From positions 1 to 52,747 of the forward strand of contig DIYF01000145.1 in the NCBI GenBank assembly GCA_002427745.1: a stretch of 52,747 nucleotides of DNA, read 5' to 3'. The DNA is from Roseivirga sp. UBA6061 (GTDB lineage Bacteria > Bacteroidota > Bacteroidia > Cytophagales > Cyclobacteriaceae). This document shows positions 33,113 through 41,494 of the stretch, in pieces (position 1 is the stretch's first letter; every line of letters begins with the position of its first letter). Made by a program: the position numbers and the translations under genes. The notes under the pieces are model-generated. The model saw only the letters and a list, made by a program, of their open reading frames with translations, was not told the DNA's origin and did no database searches.

Positions 33113-33646
33113 ATGCGAAAATTACTTTTTAGCCTCACCGCTGTGCTCACAGGTCTGTGGGCTTATGGACAAACGGAGCAGGAAGCCATTGATAAAGATG
33201 TCTGGTTAAATTTTATGCAGGCTTATGAGAACAAGGATGCCAGCCTGTTTAACCAGATTCATACCGATGATGTGCTCAGGGTCAGCTCCGACCGAAATGT
33301 AATTCACATAGGTCAGGAATATAAGGATCGCAACCTGGAAACCTTTAACCGCTGGACTGAGCGAAAGATCAGACAGAAAATTGAATTCAGTTTTCTGAGC
33401 CGTACTCAAAAAAGAGACTGGGCTTATGAGACCGGGATTTTTAAGTTGACGCGCTATCAGGGAGGAGAATCCTGGACTTACTATGGGAAATTTCACGTTA
33501 CCCTGAAAAAGATTGAAGGTACCTGGAAGATCTATATTGACTCCGACACCAATGAAAACGGAACTATTAATGAAGCAGACTTTTTGGAAGGAGACCTGCT
33601 CAAATACAGGAAACGTGGGGGTATCAATGACTCCAATTCTCCCTAA
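33113..33646 (+). CDS. Secreted NTF2-like (SnoaL/DUF4440-type) protein
   Basis: The 177-residue precursor has a signal peptide (about 1-20, ending AYGQ) and an NTF2-like cone domain: IDKDVWLNFMQAYENKDASLFNQIHTDDVLRVSSDRNVIHIGQEY...FHVTLKKIEGTWKIYIDSDTN. Such domains bind small ligands or catalyse simple reactions; no specific catalytic set is evident. It begins 107 bp after hmgA and ends 9 bp before the BNR lipoprotein gene, with which it may be transcribed. Substrate and role unknown. Confidence 0.78.
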   Translation: MRKLLFSLTAVLTGLWAYGQTEQEAIDKDVWLNFMQAYENKDASLFNQIHTDDVLRVSSDRNVIHIGQEYKDRNLETFNRWTERKIRQKIEFSFLSRTQKRDWAYETGIFKLTRYQGGESWTYYGKFHVTLKKIEGTWKIYIDSDTNENGTINEADFLEGDLLKYRKRGGINDSNSP

Positions 33647-33655
33647 ATTAGCGGC

Positions 33656-34873
33656 ATGAAAGCCACATTTTTTCATCTGCTAATTATCTTCTCATCACTG
33701 ATCATCAGTTGCTCTTCACAGAAACCCAAAGAGCTTTCCATTAATTCAACCCAAAGCCCGGCTGCTATCAACAGCCTCACTCCCAATCTATTCACAGCAG
33801 CAGATGGCAAGGTGTATCTATCCTGGCTGGAGAAAAAAGACACCCTGACTCAGTTTAAGTTCTCCACGTTAGAAAACGACTCGTGGTCAGTTCCCACTCT
33901 CATTGCGGAAGGCAGCAACTGGTTTGTCAACTGGGCAGACTTTCCCTCTCTGATTGTAAATGGGGATGTATTCTCCGCTCACTGGCTACAAAAGAGAGCA
34001 GCCGGTACCTATGACTATGATGTGCGGATTGCTCAGTCCACTGATGGAGGAAAAACCTGGGGCGACTCCTTTATCCCTCATAAAGATGGCATCGCTGCCG
34101 AACATGGCTTCGTCAGTATGCTGGCCATGAACCATGGTCAGAATTTCGCTACCTGGCTGGACGGCAGAAATACTAAAGCCGGTGAGGGAGGAGGTCATCA
34201 TGGACATGGTGGCGCTATGACTGTGAGAGCAGGTACCTTTAACAGTCAGGGGCAAATGACTTCCAACACAGAGCTGGATAACCGTACCTGTGATTGTTGT
34301 CAGACTACTGCGGCTATTACCGGTAACGGTCCCATAGTCGCTTACCGTGACAGATCTGAAGAAGAAATCAGAGATATATACATTACCCGTCTTATCAATG
34401 GTGAATGGTCTGAGCCCAAAGCGGTTTTTAACGACAACTGGAAGATTGAGGGCTGTCCTGTTAATGGCCCCTCTATGAGTGCCAGAGGAGAGCGGGTGGC
34501 GATCGCCTGGTTTACGGCAACTCAGGGTTTTGGCGAGGTAAAGCTTGCCTTTTCTGATGATGCAGGAACTAACTTTTCTATCCCAGCGATTCTGGCCAAA
34601 GGCACTACCAACGGACGTGTGGGGACTACCATACTATCCAATGGTATCACGGCAGTCAGCTGGATGGAAACCGAAAATGACATGGCGCAGATTATGCTCG
34701 CATTTTTTGATGAGGAAGGTCAGGAGTTAAAGCGCAGTCTCCTGGCACAGACTTCAGCCGCCCGGGCCAGTGGTTTCCCTGTGATTACAAACCAGGGCGA
34801 TCAACTCATAGCAGCATGGACAGAAACAGGTGAAAGCTCTCAGGTGAAAACAGCGGTAATCTCATTCAGGTAG
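33656..34873 (+). CDS. BNR/sialidase-fold lipoprotein with Cys and His motifs
   Basis: The 405-residue precursor has a lipobox ISCSS (Cys19). The mature protein has repeated beta-propeller blades with Asp-box-like signatures (STDGGKTWGDSF, SDDAGTNFSIP) of the BNR/exo-alpha-sialidase superfamily. Two features suggest metal binding: GGGHHGHGG (His181, 182, 184) and TCDCCQTT (Cys212, 214, 215). No sialidase active-site Arg triad is obvious, so glycan cleavage is not implied. It is followed by a Cys-rich DUF6660-like peptide and a TonB receptor, the setting expected for metal capture at the surface (inference). Confidence 0.78.
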   Translation: MKATFFHLLIIFSSLIISCSSQKPKELSINSTQSPAAINSLTPNLFTAADGKVYLSWLEKKDTLTQFKFSTLENDSWSVPTLIAEGSNWFVNWADFPSLIVNGDVFSAHWLQKRAAGTYDYDVRIAQSTDGGKTWGDSFIPHKDGIAAEHGFVSMLAMNHGQNFATWLDGRNTKAGEGGGHHGHGGAMTVRAGTFNSQGQMTSNTELDNRTCDCCQTTAAITGNGPIVAYRDRSEEEIRDIYITRLINGEWSEPKAVFNDNWKIEGCPVNGPSMSARGERVAIAWFTATQGFGEVKLAFSDDAGTNFSIPAILAKGTTNGRVGTTILSNGITAVSWMETENDMAQIMLAFFDEEGQELKRSLLAQTSAARASGFPVITNQGDQLIAAWTETGESSQVKTAVISFR

Positions 34874-34917
34874 AAAGACCGTTCCAGGGTGTAGATTCTT
34901 CCGCAGATCGGTTTTTT
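34874..34917 (+). terminator. Weak possible terminator after the BNR lipoprotein gene
   Basis: AAAGACCG (about 34874-34881) can pair with CGGTTTTT (34909-34916), including one G-T wobble, across a 27-base loop, and the 3' arm is a T run. The long loop makes it a weak candidate; it would separate the lipoprotein transcript from the TonB receptor transcript. Confidence 0.35.
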
Positions 34918-34966
34918 ATGGACACAACCACTTTTCAACTCAAAAATATCGCTTTGAAGCAGTGTT

Positions 34967-34981
34967 GCACTATTTCAGTGC
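34967..34981. promoter_or_regulatory. 15-bp inverted repeat upstream of the DUF6660-like gene
   Basis: GCACT (34967-34971) and AGTGC (34977-34981) flank a 5-base spacer, 13 bp before the GTG start of the small Cys-rich gene. It could be an operator for a metal-responsive repressor controlling the receptor operon; the dyad is short and may be chance. Confidence 0.3.
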
Positions 34982-34994
34982 TTAGCTTTGTACT

Positions 34995-35300
34995 GTGCAA
35001 AAGCTGAGTGCTATACTGGCCATGATCACCCTCTTATTCAGTCTTTCGCCCTGTGCGGATGCCTGGGGTGATGACGATTGTCAGGAGCACATACATATCT
35101 CCCAAAGCACTGACGGAGAGCACCCGGAGGGAGATACCTGTACCCCCTTCTGCTCATGTGCCTGTTGCAGGGTATCTGTTCAGCACAACGACTTCTCTCC
35201 GGTATTAGCCGAGACAAGCCCTGTCGTACTGCGTGCTACAAACACGTCAGGACTCATCAGCAATCACACTTTTAAGATTTGGCAGCCTCCCCGGGCCTGA
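34995..35300 (+). CDS. Small secreted Cys-rich protein, DUF6660-like
   Basis: The 101-residue precursor (GTG start) has a signal peptide (about 1-23, ending CADAW). The mature part carries CTPFCSCACC (Cys49, 53, 55, 57, 58) and several His (DCQEHIHISQ, EHPEG). This matches the short DUF6660 proteins of Bacteroidota that sit just before TonB-dependent receptors for metals; their exact role is not established. The cysteines suggest copper, zinc or another soft metal. The receptor gene starts 44 bp downstream. An inverted repeat precedes the gene. Confidence 0.75.
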   Translation: MQKLSAILAMITLLFSLSPCADAWGDDDCQEHIHISQSTDGEHPEGDTCTPFCSCACCRVSVQHNDFSPVLAETSPVVLRATNTSGLISNHTFKIWQPPRA

Positions 35301-35344
35301 TTCACACTTCGCGTTAATCAGTTTTAAATCTTAACCACCTATAA

Positions 35345-37543
35345 ATGAAATTTAAAATACCTGTCACATCAGTGTTACTGATGCTGATAACCCATGCGGT
35401 CTTAGGTCAGAATACACTAAGGCTAAAGATACTGGATAAAGAAACCAATGAGTCTCTGGCCGGTGCCACAGTATATGTGAATGCTACTACCGGTGCCATT
35501 GCCAATGCGGCTGGTGAAGCAACCCTCACCGGACTGCCCGATGGAGAAGTTACCGTTCGCTTTTCCTTTGTTGGCTATGAAACCCGAAACAGGACCTTCT
35601 CTCTGCCCTTCACCGGAGCTCAGCCGGTAATAATACTGCTGGAGGAACATCACGAGGAGTTTGAAGAGGTAACGGTAACCGCTACACGTTCCAGCCGCAG
35701 CATCGAGAATATCCCCACCCGCATAGAGTTTCTGGGCCAGGAGGAACTGGAAGAAAAAGCGGTGATGCGCTCTGCCAATATTGCCATGCTACTGAGAGAA
35801 AGTACCGGCATTCAGATGCAGGTCACCTCACCCAGTTCTGCCAATCAAAGCATTCGTATTCAGGGGCTTGATGGCCGCTATACTCAGCTTATGAAAGACG
35901 GATTCCCACTTTACAGCGGCTTTTCTGGCGGGCTGAGCATTATGCAAATCCCTCCCCTGGATCTGCAACAGGTAGAGGTGATCAAAGGCAGTAACTCTAC
36001 TCTCTACGGTGGCGGGGCTATTGCCGGTATCGTCAACCTGGTGAGTATCCAACCGGCAGATGAACCTCAGTTTAAGCTGATGCTTGATCAGACCAATGCT
36101 TCCGGCACCACTTTGAACGGCTTTTATGCAAAGAGAAATGACAAATTCGGGCTTACACTTTTTGCTTCAGGAAATCGCCAGCAGTCCTATGATCCGAACA
36201 GCGACAACTTCTCAGATATTCCGGATATCAAAGCCTTCACTGTGAGCCCCACATTCTTCTACTACCCCACTGCAGACAGCAAGATCAGACTAGCAATCAA
36301 TACCACGTTGGAGGAAAGACTGGGCGGCAACCTTGACGCGATTGAACGGGAAGCAGGCAGTGCCAATGAGTTTTTACAGGAAAACCTGACGAACCGCTAC
36401 TCCTATCAATTGAGTTATGAAAAAAAATGGGATGAGCATCGTGCTTTGAACATTAAGGGAAGTCTGCTTCATTTTGACCGGGACATCAACCAGTTTAACT
36501 ATTCATTCAAAGGAGAGCAACTGGCATCATTCAGCGAGGCCAACTATTCCTTTGGTACCGGCAGAAGTAACTGGCTCATAGGAGCGAACTTTTACTCTGA
36601 CCGCTTCAAAGAGGGTGACCTGCGAACCGATGACCGTAGCTATGAACAGAACACCTATGGCGTTTTTGCTCAGCAAGACCTCAGCATCAACGACCAATGG
36701 GGTCTCGAATCAGGTTTCCGAATTGATTATAATGATGATTATGGCTGGTTTGCCCTTCCAAGAATTGCCTTGCTCTACAAAGCCACTCCTAAAGTTTCGT
36801 ATCGCCTGGGTGGCGGACTTGGTTATAAAACGCCTTCCATTTTCACAGAGGACACGGAGAGACTGGCTTTCAGAAACCTGCGCGCTCTCAATCTCAATGA
36901 TCTGGATGCGGAACGCTCTTATGGTGGCAACTTTGATATCAATTATAAAACCGCCCTGGGAAGCGAGTGGACTTTCAGCCTTAACCAGCTCATTTACTAT
37001 ACCCGTTTGACGAAACCGGTGGTACTGAGTGAGAACTTTGGTTCCGGTACCTTCTTCTTTGAAAATGCCAGTGGCCCGGTGCAAACCCAGGGGATGGAGA
37101 CCAATGTGAAACTGACCTATAAAGACTTTAAGTTATTCCTCAATTATGCCCTGATTGATACAGAGCTGAAGTACAGCCATGATGGTCGTCAAAAGCCGCT
37201 CACTCCTAAGCATAATATTGGTGCCGTACTGGTCTATGAGCAGCATGGCAAGTGGCGGATAGGACTGGAGAGCTATTATACAGGCAGACAGTTCCGCAAT
37301 GACCTGACCCAAACGGAGGACTATTGGCTGGTGGGCTTTATGGCTTTAAGAAAGTTCGAGAAGATCAGTATCTATGCCAACTTTGAGAACTTCAATGATA
37401 CCAGACAGTCGCGCTTCGAGCCGATTAACCTGGGAAACAGTATGAACCCGGAAGTCCTGGATGTGTGGGCTCCTTTGGATGGTTATATTTTCAATGCGGG
37501 TATCATCCTGGAGCTGGGAAGTGCGGGGCATGATGATCATTGA
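35345..37543 (+). CDS. TonB-dependent outer-membrane receptor with carboxypeptidase-like N-terminal domain
   Basis: The 732 residues have a signal peptide (about 1-21), a carboxypeptidase-regulatory-like beta domain (about 24-108: LRLKILDKETNESLAGATVYVN), a plug domain (about 118-230: RSSRSIENIPTRIEFLGQEELEE, QGLDGRYTQLMKDGFPLYSGFSGGLSIMQIPPLDLQQVEVIKGSNSTLYGGGAIAG) and a 22-strand barrel. The C-terminus ends AGHDDH, a His/Asp tail. The single-chain receptor has no SusD partner, so the substrate is more likely a metal or metal complex than a glycan; the Cys-rich neighbours support that. The substrate itself is inferred. Confidence 0.93.
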   Translation: MKFKIPVTSVLLMLITHAVLGQNTLRLKILDKETNESLAGATVYVNATTGAIANAAGEATLTGLPDGEVTVRFSFVGYETRNRTFSLPFTGAQPVIILLEEHHEEFEEVTVTATRSSRSIENIPTRIEFLGQEELEEKAVMRSANIAMLLRESTGIQMQVTSPSSANQSIRIQGLDGRYTQLMKDGFPLYSGFSGGLSIMQIPPLDLQQVEVIKGSNSTLYGGGAIAGIVNLVSIQPADEPQFKLMLDQTNASGTTLNGFYAKRNDKFGLTLFASGNRQQSYDPNSDNFSDIPDIKAFTVSPTFFYYPTADSKIRLAINTTLEERLGGNLDAIEREAGSANEFLQENLTNRYSYQLSYEKKWDEHRALNIKGSLLHFDRDINQFNYSFKGEQLASFSEANYSFGTGRSNWLIGANFYSDRFKEGDLRTDDRSYEQNTYGVFAQQDLSINDQWGLESGFRIDYNDDYGWFALPRIALLYKATPKVSYRLGGGLGYKTPSIFTEDTERLAFRNLRALNLNDLDAERSYGGNFDINYKTALGSEWTFSLNQLIYYTRLTKPVVLSENFGSGTFFFENASGPVQTQGMETNVKLTYKDFKLFLNYALIDTELKYSHDGRQKPLTPKHNIGAVLVYEQHGKWRIGLESYYTGRQFRNDLTQTEDYWLVGFMALRKFEKISIYANFENFNDTRQSRFEPINLGNSMNPEVLDVWAPLDGYIFNAGIILELGSAGHDDH

Positions 37544-37577
37544 TTCATAGAGACGGTGTCTTTACGCTGCTTTTAAT

Positions 37578-37614
37578 ACCAGGCCTGCATGGGAAAACAG
37601 GCCTGGTCAGTTTT
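37578..37614 (+). terminator. Rho-independent terminator after the TonB receptor gene
   Basis: ACCAGGCCTG (37578-37587) and CAGGCCTGGT (37598-37607) form a perfect 10-bp stem with a 10-base loop, followed by TCAGTTTT. It ends the metal-receptor transcript just before the convergent serine hydrolase gene. Confidence 0.75.
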
Positions 37615-37654
37615 AACAGAATACAGCGGCATGACACCGTCCATAGCTATTGGT

Positions 37655-38797
37655 TTATCTCACCACCTCAATCACGCGTCTCAGAAGATTTTCATATTTC
37701 AAAACAGACCAGTTTTCATTGATAAGCCTGCCCTGATTAGCCAGTAGCACCACCATCAAACCACTCCGTGGCAGGTACCACATTTCGGCTGAGTAACCGA
37801 TACCAATGCCATCATGGCCTATGGCATTCTCCAGTTCGAACTCTTCCTGCAATAGTCCCAGTCGCCTGTTCTTCATTTGCTCAACCAATACCGGTGGAAT
37901 GAGTTTCCCCGAGAGCAGACTTTCAAAGAGTGTTCGCATATCGGCTGCGGTGGATATTAAATCGCCTTCCCCATCAAAACGATGGGCATCCCATTCATGC
38001 ACATTGCGCATCAGACCATTCCCATAAAAATCCACATAGCCTGTACTCAACCTGTCAGGAAAGGGGTTTTCGCTACCAAACGAGGTGTTAACAAGATTTA
38101 AGGGGTCAATGATCTGTTCCCGAACGTATTGCTCATACGCCATTCCCGATGCTTTCTCAATGACTAGTTGCAACAGCAGGTAATTGGTATTGGAGTAGAC
38201 CTGGCCAAACTTCTTGATCACCCACTTTGGCACACGACCACCACTATTTCTTACCAGGTTGAGTTTCTGCTCCAGGGTAATATGAGATCCCGGGTTATTC
38301 AGAATCATCGGGGCAAACCGCACATCATTATCATAATTAGGGATACCACTGGTATGGTTTAAGAGCTGCTCTACCGTAATTTCATCGATATCCTGTATAC
38401 CTGAGACCTGCGAATCATCCAGGTACTCTCCCACAACCGTCTCCAGGTCTATAGTGCCCTTGTTCACCAGTATCAGTGCTGCTGTGGCCGTCATTACCTT
38501 GGTAAGACTGGCTACCCTGAATTTGTGACAGACCTGCATGGCTTCTCCGGTCTTCAAGTCTGCCATGCCAAAAGCTTTTAAATATTGCCCCTTGCTTTCT
38601 GAAACAACACTGAGTGCCACCCCAGTGAGTCCGTCAGCAATGGCCTCCTGTACAACAGCATCCAGGGCATCACCAGCCTCGTGTGTGGAAACAACTTCCC
38701 GACAGTCTGTAATCATCAGAGGGGTTTCTTCCATTACCAGACAAGCCGACAGCAGACTGAATAAGCCGATTGTTAAAAACGTTGTTCCTCTTCTCAT
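37655..38797 (-). CDS. Serine hydrolase lipoprotein of the class C beta-lactamase superfamily
   Basis: The 380-residue precursor has a lipobox LSAC (Cys19). The catalytic domain shows SxxK (Ser97-Leu-Thr-Lys100 in RVASLTKVMTA), the YxN motif (Tyr201-Ser-Asn203 in QVYSNTNYLLL) and the third motif as HDG (328-330), where class C enzymes have KTG. Such enzymes act as D-amino-acid peptidases, esterases or transpeptidase-like proteins, and true beta-lactamase activity is not implied. It starts inside the preceding gene by a 4-bp overlap, so both are translated together. Periplasmic or surface location is likely. Confidence 0.9.
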   Translation of the reverse strand: MRRGTTFLTIGLFSLLSACLVMEETPLMITDCREVVSTHEAGDALDAVVQEAIADGLTGVALSVVSESKGQYLKAFGMADLKTGEAMQVCHKFRVASLTKVMTATAALILVNKGTIDLETVVGEYLDDSQVSGIQDIDEITVEQLLNHTSGIPNYDNDVRFAPMILNNPGSHITLEQKLNLVRNSGGRVPKWVIKKFGQVYSNTNYLLLQLVIEKASGMAYEQYVREQIIDPLNLVNTSFGSENPFPDRLSTGYVDFYGNGLMRNVHEWDAHRFDGEGDLISTAADMRTLFESLLSGKLIPPVLVEQMKNRRLGLLQEEFELENAIGHDGIGIGYSAEMWYLPRSGLMVVLLANQGRLINENWSVLKYENLLRRVIEVVR

Positions 38798-39408
38798 TGC
38801 GCTCTGAATCTGAGGTTGATGTCTCTTCTTACGCCCAGATAGCTACGGTTATGCATGAGTAGCGGCACTCCCGATTTTGAGGCAAAAGGTACCTGAATCA
38901 TAAACTGCTGCTCTGCAAAAAGCCAGTAGGGCGAGTTCCTGTTGAAGCGAAAAGAAAAGCCAAACCCGATTGACAGGGTAATCTGAGGTTTTCCCCAGTC
39001 CCGTTTGGGACGGTAGCTCCCTCCGGATAATTCATACAGGCCGGCATCTTCAAAAGTATGGAGGTAACCAAGTCCGGCCAGTCCCTCCAGCTTCAGGTGG
39101 TCTGACAGGCGATAAGATTCCACCAATTGGTTATCCAGGTGCAAACCGCTGTGAAGACCTTCTGCCATATAACCTGACAATCTCATACGGTATTGCTTCT
39201 GCCAGCGATCTCTGGTTTTTAAAGGAATGCTTGTACCGAGACTTAGTCCCGGAAGCTGGTCAAACCGGAAGAACTGATCCCCGATAAAAGGGACTCCGAA
39301 TGAGTGGATAAAGACTCCTGCTTCAATGTACTGGGCTCTCTGTATCAGGCTTTGCGCATAAAGCTGGCCTGAAACTAACAGCCCCACAGTAATGATGATT
39401 AATTTCAT
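38794..39408 (-). CDS. Predicted small outer-membrane beta-barrel protein
   Basis: The 204-residue precursor has a signal peptide (about 1-18, ending LYAQS). The mature part alternates hydrophobic and polar residues in strand-like stretches (GLSLGTSIPL, YRMRLSGYMAEGL, LKLEGLAGLGYLHTF, QITLSIGFGFSFRF, YWLFAEQQFMIQVPF), as in small eight-stranded barrels. It ends four bases into the serine hydrolase gene. Two LytTR-type direct repeats lie 74-104 bp upstream and a LytTR gene is next door, so it is a likely LytTR target (inference). Function unknown. Confidence 0.7.
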   Translation of the reverse strand: MKLIIITVGLLVSGQLYAQSLIQRAQYIEAGVFIHSFGVPFIGDQFFRFDQLPGLSLGTSIPLKTRDRWQKQYRMRLSGYMAEGLHSGLHLDNQLVESYRLSDHLKLEGLAGLGYLHTFEDAGLYELSGGSYRPKRDWGKPQITLSIGFGFSFRFNRNSPYWLFAEQQFMIQVPFASKSGVPLLMHNRSYLGVRRDINLRFRAQ

Positions 39409-39481
39409 ATGAGTTGTTTTGACGTTTACTCAAATGAAATCAGAAACCCGGCTACAGAGGCAGCATGACAGGTGAGAGGCA

Positions 39482-39512
39482 GCGAATGGTGGGGTAAAAA
39501 CTACTGAATGGT
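39482..39512 (-). promoter_or_regulatory. Candidate LytTR-regulator binding site (two 9-bp direct repeats)
   Basis: On the minus strand ACCATTCAG (39512-39504) and ACCATTCGC (39490-39482) are separated by 13 bases, a 22-bp period. LytTR proteins such as ComE and AgrA bind two 9-bp direct repeats about two helical turns apart, and the first repeat is close to the remembered ComE site ACANTTCAG. The site lies between a LytTR gene and the downstream barrel/hydrolase pair, 74 bp before the start at 39408. Confidence 0.55.
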
Positions 39513-39526
39513 GGGCTGAACCCTAC

Positions 39527-40381
39527 TTATAAAGCCATCCACTGCCTGAAAGCCGCAGCTTTATAGCGACTGATGCGAGTGCTGGCAGAGTCTCCAAAAG
39601 CCTCGTGCAGGCTCACCTGGATTTTTTCATTGACGCAGGATTTATACCCGGCAACAGCATCTTTCACAATCAGCAATTGCCTGTTTGCACGGAAGAACCC
39701 ATGGTCGGTCAATAGCTCCTCCAGTGCGGTCAGGTTCTGATCGCTGATATATTTCTGACCATCATGGGCAATCAAAAAAGTCAGCTTGTTTTCTACTGCA
39801 AAGCCCAGTACCTGATCAACTGATACCCGTACTTTTTCTCTCCCCTTGTTTACTTCAAACACCATGGCATCTGACGCGACAGACCTGATGAGATAGTCCT
39901 GTAGCTTCGGATAAAGAAAGGACCAGGCCAGAAACAATGCGACCGCCAATGGCAGTACTATGGAAAAGAAGAGGGTATCCCTGAGGTTTTCCATCCATAG
40001 AAGCTCTATATAGGTCCAGTTCAGCAATGTGATGTAAACTGACAGAAGCAACACCATGGCTAGCCCTGAGCTCCGGGGACTTATGGTCCATTTCATCATC
40101 AACTGAGAGATTTTCGGATAGAGTTGCTTGAAGAGCACCCAGCTGCTGCCTACACAAAAGAGGGTAAACACAAAGTTAATCAGCGTATCAGAGGAGGAGA
40201 AGTTGAAAAAGGCACCTTCAGATATACCTACAAAAAAGTAGGAAACCACTAAGAGCAAAGTCATCTTAAGGTAAATTCTTTGCCGAGTGTCAGTTAAAAA
40301 GCGCGTCAGGTCCATAGTGCTGTTTTTAGGGTTCTTCCTCAAAAACAAGTTCAGAGAACACAGGTTGCACAGAACTTTCAT
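39527..40381 (-). CDS. Membrane-bound LytTR-family transcriptional regulator
   Basis: The protein has four transmembrane helices (about 38-57, 67-85, 106-126 and 136-156) and a C-terminal LytTR DNA-binding domain (about 175-275) with the typical ENKLTFLIAHDGQKYISDQNLTALEELL and FFRANRQLLI. There is no receiver domain, so it is a one-component membrane regulator. An ATG at 40315 (262 residues, starting MDLTRF) is an alternative start; the longer one at 40381 has AGAGG close upstream. It likely controls the two genes downstream through the repeats at 39482-39512 (inference). Confidence 0.88.
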   Translation of the reverse strand: MKVLCNLCSLNLFLRKNPKNSTMDLTRFLTDTRQRIYLKMTLLLVVSYFFVGISEGAFFNFSSSDTLINFVFTLFCVGSSWVLFKQLYPKISQLMMKWTISPRSSGLAMVLLLSVYITLLNWTYIELLWMENLRDTLFFSIVLPLAVALFLAWSFLYPKLQDYLIRSVASDAMVFEVNKGREKVRVSVDQVLGFAVENKLTFLIAHDGQKYISDQNLTALEELLTDHGFFRANRQLLIVKDAVAGYKSCVNEKIQVSLHEAFGDSASTRISRYKAAAFRQWMAL

Positions 40382-40475
40382 AACCTCTGATTTTTGTGAG
40401 ACATTCTGTGTAGACTTCTGAATACAATACGGTTCGCAGGCTTCCCGTTTTTAATTTAGCCGTCAACCCAGCCTC

Positions 40476-41288
40476 ATGAAGTACCGTTTCTTAGTATCCG
40501 CTTTCCTGTTTTTCATATCAGTTAATCTTCAGGCCCAGGAAGAGTTCATTGTTGGCAGAAGTGCTAACAGTCTTAACCGGGGACTTACCATCATTTCAGC
40601 AGAATACAATGCCTTTGCCTTCGATGATATCAAGGCCAGAAGAGCCGGTCTGGACATAGGATATGGCGTAACGGACCGCTTCAGTCTCTACCTTCGGGGT
40701 AGCCTTTCAGATTTCACCTCTCCGGGAGTAGAATTTGAAACAGGCACACTAACCGTCCAGTATCGCATCTTTGACCTCGTAAGATCTCGTTCAGATTGGT
40801 TGATCGCCACATTTGCCCAGGCCTCTGTGATAAGCCGTACGGCCCAGGTAGCCGCAGACATCAACTTTGAGGGGAATAATTCGGGCTTTGCCGCAGGGTT
40901 CATCAATACACTCAACCTCTCAAGAACTACCATCGCTGCTACCGTAGCATATGCTAAAATTAATCTACCCCGATTTGTAGATGGGCTGCTTGAAGGTTAT
41001 GCAATTCCCTATCAGGTATCATTCAACTGGAAACTCAATGTATTTGCCAACCAGAGGAATTTTGACATGAACCTTATTCAGGAGATTATAGGCCAATACA
41101 ACACTGAAATTCGCACCGATCAGGGGTCATTCTTCAATGAAGGAAGCTACACAGATGCGCTCGTGGGGCTGCAGTTTACAGCTTCAGCCACCTACAGGCT
41201 CGAGCTGGCCTTGCAAACTGAGTTAAACGGAGATATCCCCCGATTTACCCAGAGCCTCTACCATATCAGACTGAAGTATATGTTGTAA
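40476..41288 (+). CDS. Predicted outer-membrane beta-barrel protein
   Basis: The 270-residue precursor has a signal peptide (about 1-20, ending NLQAQEEF). The mature part has many short amphipathic strands (LDIGYGVTDRFSLYLRGSL, TGTLTVQYRIFDLV, WLIATFAQASV, TTIAATVAYAKI, YALVGLQFTASATYRLELALQTEL) and ends in YHIRLKYML, with the C-terminal aromatic/hydrophobic pattern of barrels. It resembles the DUF5777-type barrel proteins of Bacteroidota, a weak call. It is divergent from the LytTR gene. Function unknown. Confidence 0.7.
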   Translation: MKYRFLVSAFLFFISVNLQAQEEFIVGRSANSLNRGLTIISAEYNAFAFDDIKARRAGLDIGYGVTDRFSLYLRGSLSDFTSPGVEFETGTLTVQYRIFDLVRSRSDWLIATFAQASVISRTAQVAADINFEGNNSGFAAGFINTLNLSRTTIAATVAYAKINLPRFVDGLLEGYAIPYQVSFNWKLNVFANQRNFDMNLIQEIIGQYNTEIRTDQGSFFNEGSYTDALVGLQFTASATYRLELALQTELNGDIPRFTQSLYHIRLKYML

Positions 41289-41301
41289 GTGTTGGGAACG
41301 A

Positions 41302-41337
41302 GTGTTGAGGTGTTGGAGTGTTGGAGTGTTGGAGTGT
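41302..41337. repeat. Short tandem repeat of GTGTTGGA
   Basis: Three perfect copies of GTGTTGGA (41310-41333) are preceded by a diverged copy (GTGTTGAG, 41302-41309) and followed by a partial one (GTGT, 41334-41337). It lies just beyond the stop of the barrel gene, outside coding sequence. Its length could vary between strains by slippage. Confidence 0.8.
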
Positions 41338-41494
41338 AAAATAACTCATGGCAGCTCCGGCATATGGTCTACCAGAGGTATCAAGATGAGCTGGCTCCAT
41401 TGTCAGCCAGCCTACACCCAATACAGCACAAAGCCGACATGACCGAACTAATTGTTATCTTTCGCGTTTCCGATGAATATTGGATTCGACACCT

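Noticed and set aside
37655..38797. Beta-lactamase resistance gene
   Set aside because: The third motif is HDG rather than KTG and the lipoprotein fits the broad serine hydrolase superfamily; resistance cannot be claimed.
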